DNA from: Temnopleurus reevesii
Taxonomy: Eukaryota; Echinodermata; Echinoidea; Temnopleuroida; Temnopleuridae
Assembly (NCBI GenBank): GCA_036244855.1
Contig: BQKZ01004799.1
Location: 25,022-63,426, forward strand
DNA: 38,405 nucleotides
Direction: 5' to 3'
Shown: positions 30,547 through 38,405 of the stretch, one piece after another
How the letters are laid out: each line of letters begins with the position of its first letter
Position numbering within the stretch: the stretch's first letter is position 1
Notes under the pieces: generated by a model
What the model was told of the DNA's origin: nothing
What the model saw: the letters and a program-made list of their open reading frames with translations, nothing else
Databases searched by the model: none
Program-made: the position numbers and the translations under genes

Positions 30547-33229
30547 CTGAAGTGGTATCAAATGATGGGTACAAATGTATAATTTGACAAATAAATATGG
30601 ATAGCACTAGTGGCAGAGGATCCAGGGGGCATGTCCCCCTCCCCATACCGAATTTCTTTTCTTTGGTAATAATTTTAGCTTGTAGATGAGGATCTATGTC
30701 GGAGCACAAACCATGTAACCATGATCCAGTTGTATTATTGATCTAATTATATTGCTTAAGGAATAGAGCTTATCTATCTTAAGTGATATTTTACATTAAA
30801 ATGGTTTATATATTACTTCTACCAGAACTGGATTGAATACTGTAATACAAAATCAAAATTATTATGATTGATAGATACTTGTATCCTGATAAATTTGAAT
30901 GTTTAGCTTTCAATTCAACTTATCATTTAAAAAAGTAGATCATTGCTTTGCCCTCAGATTATATGTGCTAACAAAGGTCGTTCTATAATTTTTTACAGCC
31001 CCAGACATCACATGACCCATTGCATCACATGACGTATGTTTAATGGTCCGATTTCGATCACGATGGTGCGCATGTGAAAGTCTAATTTAGGTCTTCTATT
31101 GATTGGCCTTCTATGAACCTATAGTTTAGCCATTAAGTAAATCAATTATTTACATTCATTGAACTCACTCTGCTCCGTGGCATTAGAATTCGCTTTGCAA
31201 TTAAAGGTAAATTTTACTGATAAGAGAAACGGGGAATGTCATTAGTTTTGGGGCATTGGTGGAAACTTCCAATTGCCATCTCACACAGTAATTGTGAAAA
31301 ATAGTCAAAGTTATTATGGATAATTATGTATAAAGCTAATATATTATTATCATTGTGGATAAATATGAATTGCTGGAGATTGGAGATATTGTCACTTATT
31401 ATGATTTTGTTATTTAAAATATTATAAGATGTAGCTGTCCGACCTATGTTATTACATTCAGATTGATGAAAAAAACAAAGAACATTAAAAGGAACAAAGT
31501 CATACAGGCGCTATCAAGATATCTGTGAAAATTGAATAATGTGTACCATGGACCCTTTATTCCGGCACAATATGCCTATTTAGGTCATATTTTAATCAGA
31601 GCACAATTAGCATGAAACATTGATTTTGAAGGCTAATGTTTTCACAGTTTGGTTAATGTACACCATCAATCACTAAGATGGCATTTAAGATCTGGCAGTT
31701 GATGATTTTTAAAGCAAAAACAATGTTATACAATGTCTTTGATTAATTTGAATATCAGCTTTTGTACACTTGTGAAAAAAGATGAAACTTTAAAACCCTG
31801 ACAGAGATTCAGGATAATTTTATTTCATTGAGATTTAAGTGGATTTACTAATGGACCTCATTGATTATGACAGTTGGCCATCTGCGCAACAACATCGTGC
31901 AGCGCATTCACATTGCCATGAAATAAAGCCCCAAAACATATTGTTTGGATGCCCTCAACCGGCTGACCCTCTGAAACAGGCCCAACCTGAAATTTTAAAG
32001 TTTTTCTTTTTGCTTTCCACTCCAATTATAAGAAAGTTAGTAAACGTCTGGGGCTTTTTATTCCATTTTTGAGCTTTTACTCTGTTCTAATCTTATTTTC
32101 TACATATGATATCTGATATCTACATGATAGCTGCTTTTTGCTTTTCACTCAAATTAAAAAAAGAGTAAATTTCCAGGGCTTAGTTGTAAGTCTTATTTTC
32201 TCCATGATATCTGTTCTGAATTTAAAAAATTAAATTAAAAAGAGACCCCTTTACGACTGACCAACATGATTTTCCAAAAATTTCATTCTTGGGCATGCAA
32301 ACAAATTTTTTTGCTAAATTGCTGTGCATCTCTTTTGTGCGTATGTGTTGTGCAGTGATAGGCTTCATGAAGATGTATTAGTGTTCAATGTGGACAGCTC
32401 TTTATGGTGTTCTTCGTAGATTTAGATCATGCTGTGAAAGACTCATTACCCTCGTTCTGTTCATGGAGCTAAAAATGTAATGACGTCGCTTTCACTGATA
32501 GGGCTTCGAAAGGTGATCCCCCCCCCCCTCCCTCTCTCTCTGGCAAAAATGAATCCAAGCTATCCAGCGCTGCAGCCTCACCCTTCCATTTTTTTAGTTG
32601 ACATTTGCAACTCTATGGGAGTGTGTAAAAATGGTATTTACAGTCCTTCCAACTTTCATACCCATCTCCCAACTTTACCCCCCCCCCCCCTAGCTACACT
32701 TTTCAAAACATACCCTGATGACTGATGAACATATAATATCAATGAATCCATTAACAATAAGCTATTTTGGTAAGTTAATCTGCTAAATTATCAAGTCGAT
32801 TTTCAAAGACTTTGTATAATAGAAATTTGTAGATATGTAAAGACTCCTTTTCTAAGAGAGGAAGCAGCTTTATTCATTTACGATTCGTTTATTCATATAT
32901 ATATATTTTTTTTTATTAAGCAGGGTGACCTCATCTGTAGTTAAATACTGTTATACCTGGGGGCCTGTATAAGAAAAGTGAATTTGCCTTTCCTGCATTT
33001 TCATTTTGCTCTTCCTCTTTCCCTTTTCTGTCTTCATGTGTTCTTTCTCCCTCTCTCACCAGCTCCATAATATACAACCATCTCTCATCTCTTTTCTCTA
33101 TATACTCCTATCTCTCCTTTTCTGTTTCTGTTAATATTAACCGACCTCCTATGATATTTTTCCTTCTGATGAGATTGCTCATCCACACTTACTGCTTGTT
33201 ATTGCCTTGAAGCTGTTAATTCTTGCCAC
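30547..33229. other. Longest mostly unique stretch, no gene found
   Basis: No exon called. The open frame at 31839-32072 and the Pro-rich frame at 32480-32725 have no recognisable domain; the latter is driven by C11 at 32518-32528 and C13 at 32678-32690. TC-rich sequence lies at about 33000-33125. This could be intron or intergenic. Confidence 0.45.
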
Positions 33230-33593
33230 ACACTCCAAACCTACCTCACACCAACCTCTAACCCACCTCACACCCGCCCCTAACCCACCTCACACAAGCC
33301 ATTCTCCTTCGAACCTAATACTTGCCTCTTGACCGCTGAATAAATACGGGAGGTGGGACATTTCATCAGCACATGCTAAAGGTGTGCTTCGCTGCCACAC
33401 TCTAAATGCGTGTTTCCGTTCTTGCGTCAAGAGGGTGTGTTTCCACTGTGGTTGCTTAATCCTACCATAAACTCCTTATCAACCTCTCACAAAACCCTTG
33501 CTCAAACTAATCTAATCCAAGTCTCTTGTCTACTGAAGCATTTGGGACATTTCATCAGCACATGCTAAAGGTGTGCTTCGCTACCACACTTAA

Positions 33594-33991
33594 AATAATG
33601 TATGATCAATAAATGAAGAAAAATCAGATAAACAAACTGTGACAATTTGAGCAAAATCGGATAATCCATTCAGAAGTTATGAATTTTTAAAGTTATCGTT
33701 TCCACCTGTGCTGTCCATCCTTGAATTGGCATGCGTATAGCTAATTAGCATAATCTGTGATGTCATACATGGAGAACTCCTCAACCACTTTGTATATACA
33801 TTTATTGAAAATGGATCAATATTGCATTTCAAATGAGGAATTAGCGCCATTCTTTCTGGAATGCTTGCAGAATTGATTCGGCTATAATATATATTACCAA
33901 AGAAACAAAATTTTGTCTATTTTTCTGGAAAAAGAGGAAAATGTGAAATTTTGTGTACAAAGCAAATGGAGAGTTCTCCATGTTGGCAGCC
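33594..33991 (+). mobile_element. TTAA element family E, truncated copy
   Basis: Matches 34248-34645 of the full element but lacks the first 19 bases of the left end (sequence jumps from CACTTAAA to ATAATGTATG) and stops at the N. The minus-strand frames through both copies (33841-34065, 34495-34683) are the same element sequence, with no recognisable domain. Confidence 0.85.
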
Positions 33992-33992
33992 N
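33992..33992. other. Ambiguous base N, assembly join
   Basis: The only N in the window, sitting between GGCAGCC and ACATTTCATC. The expected continuation of the element after GGCAGCC is ATTTTGTGCC (seen at 34646), so the right ~175 bp of this element copy is missing at the join. Confidence 0.95.
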
Positions 33993-34228
33993 ACATTTCA
34001 TCAGCACATGCTAAAGGTGTGCTTCGCTGCCACACTCTAAATGCGTGTTTCCGTTCTTGCGTCAAGAGGGTGTGTTTCCACTGTGGTTGCTTAATCCTAC
34101 CATAAACTCCTTATCAACCTCTCACAAAACCCTTGCTCAAACTAATCTAATCCAAGTCTCTTGTCTACTGAAGCATTTGGGACATTTCATCAGCACATGC
34201 TAAAGGTGTGCTTCGCTACCACACTTAA

Positions 34229-34819
34229 AGGGGAATTACACCCAGACAATAATGTATGATCAATAAATGAAGAAAAATCAGATAAACAAACTGTGACAAT
34301 TTGAGCAAAATCGGATAATCCATTCAGAAGTTATGAATTTTTAAAGTTATCATTTCCACCTGTGCTGTACATCCATGAATAGGCATGCGTATAGCTAATT
34401 AGCATAATCTGTGATGTCATACATGGAGAACTCCTCAAACACTTTGTATATAAATTTATTGAAAATGGAACAATATTGCATTTCAAATGAGGAATTAGCG
34501 CCATTCTTTCTGGAATGCTTGCAGAATTGATTCGGCTATAATATATATTACCAAAGAAACAAAATTTTGTCTATTTTTCTGGAAAAAGAGGAAAATGTGA
34601 AATTTTGTGTACAAAGCAAATGGAGAGTTCTCCATGTTGGCAGCCATTTTGTGCCTGTACGTTTGCCAATTTAAGGAGGCCATTAGGGGTGTAAATCAAA
34701 ACTTTGAAAATTCATAACTTTTAAATGGAGTATCCGATTTTGCTCAAATTTTCACAGTTTGTTCATCTTATTTTTCTTCATTTTATGATAGCAATTGAAT
34801 GTCTGAGTGTAGTTCCCCT
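34229..34819 (+). mobile_element. TTAA element family E, full copy with long inverted ends
   Basis: 591 bp between TTAA at 34225-34228 and 34820-34823. The ends AGGGGAATTACACCCAGACA and the complement AGGGGAACTACACTCAGACA pair, and the pairing continues about 100 bp inward (AATGAAGAAAAATCAGATAA; ACAAACTGTGACAATTTGAG; CAAAATCGGATAATCCATTC; AAGTTATGAATTTTTAAAG). Removing it restores satellite text CACACTTAA-AATATGTATTTC, comparable to CACTCTAAATGCGTGTTTCC in an empty unit. TTAA targets fit piggyBac or Kolobok type transposons; no transposase seen. Confidence 0.88.
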
Positions 34820-35310
34820 TTAAAATATGTATTTCTGTTTCCACTCTGGGGGTGTTTCCACTGTGGACGTGTTCCCACTGTGGTTGCTAAATCTTGGCAT
34901 TTACTCAAAACCCTCTGCACATTAATCTTTGCTCTTACAAATCCAATACCGTCCTCTTGACCATTGAACAAATACAGAGGTTAGGGTTTTTATCAACATA
35001 GACTAAAGGTGTAATTCTCCGCCACACTAGCTCTGAACCCATTCCTGGTGTGTTTCCACTTTGGTTGTGTTTCCGCTGTGGTTGCATTTCTAACATGGTT
35101 GTATTTCCAATGTGGGCGCTAATTTTGCTGCACACTTATAACCCACCACACACGATCCCTTACTCCTACAAATCCAATACTTGCCTCTTGACCACTGAAT
35201 AAATGCAAGATGTGGGACATTACATCAGCACATGCTAGAGGTGTGCTTCGCTCCCAGACCCTAAAAGTATATTTCCATTCTTTGGAACAAATGATGTGTT
35301 TCCACTGTAA

Positions 35311-36404
35311 ATGTGTTCCAACTCTGTTTGTGTGTTATATCAGTGATTTTGTGCCTTCAATAAAACTATGATATTCTGTAGTTAGATGAAAAAAACCCAA
35401 TTCATTGCATTGTTGTTGCCCAAAAGAGTTCCCTATGTGCTATTAATAAATACTCCAGGATTTAACTGCCGAACACCGCACAAGTTCACGTGTTTGATCA
35501 TAAGAAGAGGGTCTCTAATTTCATTTCTTCTGACATATTCACTAATTGCCATACCACCATTCCACCTTACTCTAACACTTCATTTTGCTATCTCAAATTA
35601 TTCTTTATATCAATTGCAATAAAACTGACACTTAATACTCCATCGATCACCTTTTAATTTCTGAAATGAAACTCAGAAGTGAGAATGATTCGTCTCAAAG
35701 GACTATATCTTCTGGCAGTTACTAATTGGGGGTCTTCCCTCAAGGAAGGTGTTTTCTCAGGTTCTCATTTTGTGGCGAGATGTTCTGTCGCAATTTTTAA
35801 ATGAAATTCGGTAGCATGAATGTTCGTCTGCAAGCAGAGTAATAGGTCCATGCTTAAAGGATACTGGCAATAGCTAATTTTGATTCCTAATGCTTTGAAG
35901 TTGTTCTTACGGTTTTAATCTCACACAAATGTGGAGTAAATATCTAATCGTTATGCAATTTTTAGATTAAATTCAGAGGTTTGAACAAATTTGTATAGCC
36001 TTGAAATGGCTAACCTTGATATGAGTATAAAGGTAATAAAAGGACAGATGAATGGAATCAGAATAAAAGAAGAAGCAAACCAGACCAAACAACATATATT
36101 ATATCAAAGAATTAACACAATAAGTACTGTGAAAATAATGGTAAAATTGTCAAATGGTTAATTCCCTATATTCACACCTCACTATGTCTGTAGCAAAGAA
36201 ACTGAAGTATCTTCCTTGTAATTAAATGAGCAAGTGAAACATTTCTCAGGTGTTTCATGGAGTCATTTTTAAATAAGACCATATCAAAATTACTAATATT
36301 TCTTGCACTGTTGGTTTGAAAAATGGGTAGAACATGTCCCAGTGATTATTCAGTCAAATACAAACTAGTTTGACAACTCTTTGCAGAATAACTAGAAAGA
36401 AACA
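35311..36404. other. Noncoding AT-rich sequence, nothing recognised
   Basis: The frame at 35386-35622 has no domain I recognise. No repeat pair found by eye. Confidence 0.4.
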
Positions 36405-36755
36405 TCTTTTGTCTGTTGGAACTATTGTAAAAGCATGAATGGGAGTAACTTCTTTTGTCCACCTTCTTAGTACTTTAATTTCATAGTGAATTCTGATGTA
36501 GCACTGTGGCACCACATGCTACTAGAACAAGATGCGAAGAATAAGAATATTAAAAGGAAATTCATGAAAATAACTAGCAGGAGATCTCTTTCGTCCTCTG
36601 GTGCCATTGTAAAGGCTTGGATGGGAGTAACTTCTTTTGTCCACCTTCTTAGTCCTTTAATTTCATAGTGAATTCTGATGTAGTACTGTGGCGCCTCATG
36701 CTACTAGAACAAGACATGGAGAACAAGAATATTAAAAGGAAATTCATGAAAGCAA
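36405..36755. repeat. 182 bp tandem duplication
   Basis: GTGAATTCTGATGTAGCACT at 36486 and GTGAATTCTGATGTAGTACT at 36668, offset 182 bp. Other shared text: GGGAGTAACTTCTTTTGTCC, ACCTTCTTAGT.CTTTAATTT, CATGCTACTAGAACAAGA and AAGAATATTAAAAGGAAATT followed by CATGAAA. The 60-codon frame at 36486-36668 spans a unit and is not supported as coding. Confidence 0.9.
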
Positions 36756-38405
36756 GAACCATCTGGATGTGTCTGGAATATCTTCTTTCTCGTCACATCC
36801 TTCCCACTGGTAACTAAACCTGATCTAAGCTTCTGGATTGCAGACTTCATTGATTTCCCTAGTTACATGGATTTAGATGTACTGTATTTATTTGGGTGTT
36901 TCATACAAGTGACATGGAAGAGGTATCAGTTGTATTCAGTTCTGTCAGTAGCGAAACTGTTTAAAGGTTACCCAAATGAAAAGCTGTCTAATCGGTTAAT
37001 TTAGTTTTTGACAAATTGAATTTTGATTAACCTGCCATTGTTGTTGTACCCTTAATCTTGCAAATTTAGCTCAATTCAGCTTTTTGGATTTGATTTACAG
37101 TTTAATATAACCTTTTCATTTTCAAATTGGACAAATATTAAAATTTTTTAAAGCTGCATTCTCGTCATGAAACACAGGATTCCACATATGGCTGCACATC
37201 TTTTTTTCTGGCTTCTGATAGAAATGAAGCCAAAAGACGACATTAAATTTAATTCAATATTTTCTTATTCCTTTTATTTTCAAATAAACTTGAACATTTT
37301 ACAAAGATACATAATGTATCACAATTAAAATATGAAGTGAAATTGCAAGATTTCACAGAATATTTTAAAAAAAATCATATCACTCATATCACTCATCACT
37401 CTGTATCACTCATTCAGACAATATCGCAAGTACATAAAATGTTAATTATTTGTAACAGTTTTTACGGCATAACAAGGAAAGAAAGGTACTTGTTTAAGGA
37501 AAAGTTATATCAAAATTTCTTCTGCAAACTCACCCTCTGACCCAATTAATCATATTTACTCTAAATGATTTTATCATGTTCTGTATATTTTCATTCCAAC
37601 AACCCACTTTCTTTACCATAGACCATAAACTAATTTCTAATAGCGATTGAGGTATGTCTATCACCGCTGTGATGCATTGCCAATTTGCAGTTAATGTGTA
37701 TGTTTAAACATGAGTGTCGGCAAACAAGGCGCTAGACCATAAAGATCGTAGCGAGTGTTGGCGTGCTGGCGATCGTCGCATGTATAATTCAAATCAATCT
37801 AATGATATGGGTCTTGTTAGCAGGGCATGTGTTTGCCCTACATACATGTTGCAAGAATAATTACACACCTTTTTTGTTTGGTCTTCAAATTTGTAAAGAA
37901 TGTTAAACATGAGGCACTTACTTTGATATTTATTGGGGTTGAAAATTAGATTAGAAAATTTGCATCAGCAGTCCTATTTCTGCATGATATTTGCTTTAAA
38001 AAAATGAGCAAAAAATAGACTGCCTTTTATGTCAAGCAGCGCCTGCTTGTAAACTTGGAGTGTGTGAGTGTGAACCATTTGAACCCCCCCCCCCTTTATG
38101 TGAACATAGGATATGTAAAAAAAAAAGTTTGGAATTAAGTTCTATCCGCATTTTATACAAATACCCAAACAAAAGTATTAAGACATGATTAATCATAACT
38201 TTTATACATCCTCTTGGCAGTAATTCTGTCTTATTACTGTTGTTTCTATATTCATTATTTCATTTATGATTTTGAAAATTATAATGCTAAAACAGCACAC
38301 TTCTTTCAGAAGAAGTCTAAAAGCCTAAATTTAATTGAAGAAAGTTGATCAGTTGTCTCACGATGTGCAAACGTAGAACGTTAGTATAGTGACGTTTCGG
38401 CTGCT
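36756..38405. other. Noncoding AT-rich sequence
   Basis: No gene called. Holds a short ATCACTCAT microrepeat at 37375-37413 and a C11 tract at 38084-38094. A GC-richer segment at about 37715-37780 (GTCGGCAAACAAGGCGCTAG, GCGAGTGTTGGCGTGCTGGC) has no clear frame or repeat partner in the window. Confidence 0.4.

Larger units (their letters stand above)
33358..34645. repeat. Near-identical 634/653 bp duplication meeting at an N
   Basis: Copy 1 is 33358-33991 and copy 2 is 33993-34645. The single N at 33992 is exactly where copy 1 ends and copy 2 begins. Differences seen are a few substitutions (for example TATCGTTTCC / TATCATTTCC, GTCCATCCTTGAATTGGC / GTACATCCATGAATAGGC, CTCAACCAC / CTCAAACAC) and one 19 bp absence in copy 1. 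Either a recent tandem duplication or two haplotypes placed end to end. Confidence 0.93.
33230..35310. repeat. Satellite family L, GTGTTTCCACTGTGG type
   Basis: Units of roughly 190-260 bp contain CTTGCCTCTTGACCACTGAA, TAAATAC..GAGGTGGGACAT, TTCATCAGCACATGCTAAAG, GTGTGCTTCGCTGCCACAC, GTGTGTTTCCACTGTGGTTG (short internal GTGTTTCCACTGTGG repeats), AACCCACCTCACAC and CTTACTCCTACAAATCCAAT. Copies of the CATCAGCACATGCTA motif lie near 33366, 33554, 34001, 34189 and 35224, with a decayed one near 34992. The array is interrupted by the TTAA elements and by the N at 33992. Confidence 0.88.

Noticed and set aside
32480..32725. Pro-rich 81-codon frame
   Set aside because: Driven by two poly(C) tracts; no splice sites or domain.
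1..38405. CRISPR array, phage or bacterial operon
   Set aside because: Repeat units are long, diverged and lack regular short spacers; there are no bacterial genes or ribosome binding sites, and features are those of animal nuclear DNA.

Overview
This is AT-rich animal nuclear DNA from an intron-rich, repeat-rich genome. There are no operons, no long ORFs and no ribosomal or CRISPR genes. Three tRNA-derived SINEs, many short inverted-repeat (MITE-like) elements with TTAA, TA, AATT or CAG target duplications, and long chains of diverged tandem repeats suggest a marine invertebrate deuterostome. A sea urchin or related echinoderm is my best guess, but that is inference from repeat style and not from a diagnostic gene.

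Coding content is very low. The best exon is at 1027-1127 on +, with an open frame, a good acceptor and a GTGAGT donor; its translation looks like one WD40 blade. A second exon-like stretch at 1426-1579 joins it in phase but is less certain. A possible signal-peptide first exon lies at 15194-15281. Other open frames in the window look like chance readings through repeats or T/A-rich DNA.

Layout: 1-1.6 kb exon candidates; 1.85-4.0 kb SINE remnant and a ~230 bp tandem array; 4.7-8.2 kb a 483 bp duplication, a TA-flanked MITE, interspersed repeats and a 245 bp direct repeat; 8.3-11.6 kb a ~250 bp tandem family with MITEs inserted in it; 11.7-14.7 kb a foldback, a ~200 bp satellite with a ~720 bp higher-order period, and two nested elements whose empty site survives in a paralogous unit; 15.4-21.4 kb a long chain of related satellites (295, 397, ~216 and ~200 bp periods) with a SINE and a TTAA element; 22.2-25.0 kb a MITE, a 390 bp tandem array and a second AATT-flanked element; 25.6-30.3 kb tandem arrays of ~640, 127, 172 and ~125 bp, the last split by a full-length SINE; 30.4-33.2 kb one MITE and mostly unique sequence; 33.2-35.3 kb a GTGTTTCCACTGTGG-type satellite with a TTAA long-TIR element and an assembly gap (one N at 33992) flanked by a near-identical 635-653 bp duplication; 35.3-38.4 kb mostly unique sequence with a 182 bp duplication.

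I found no convincing new gene system. The notable features are the serial stacking of about a dozen unrelated tandem-repeat families in 38 kb and the internal empty-site evidence that defines target duplications for two MITE families. All calls come from reading by eye; copy boundaries are approximate unless exact bases are given.
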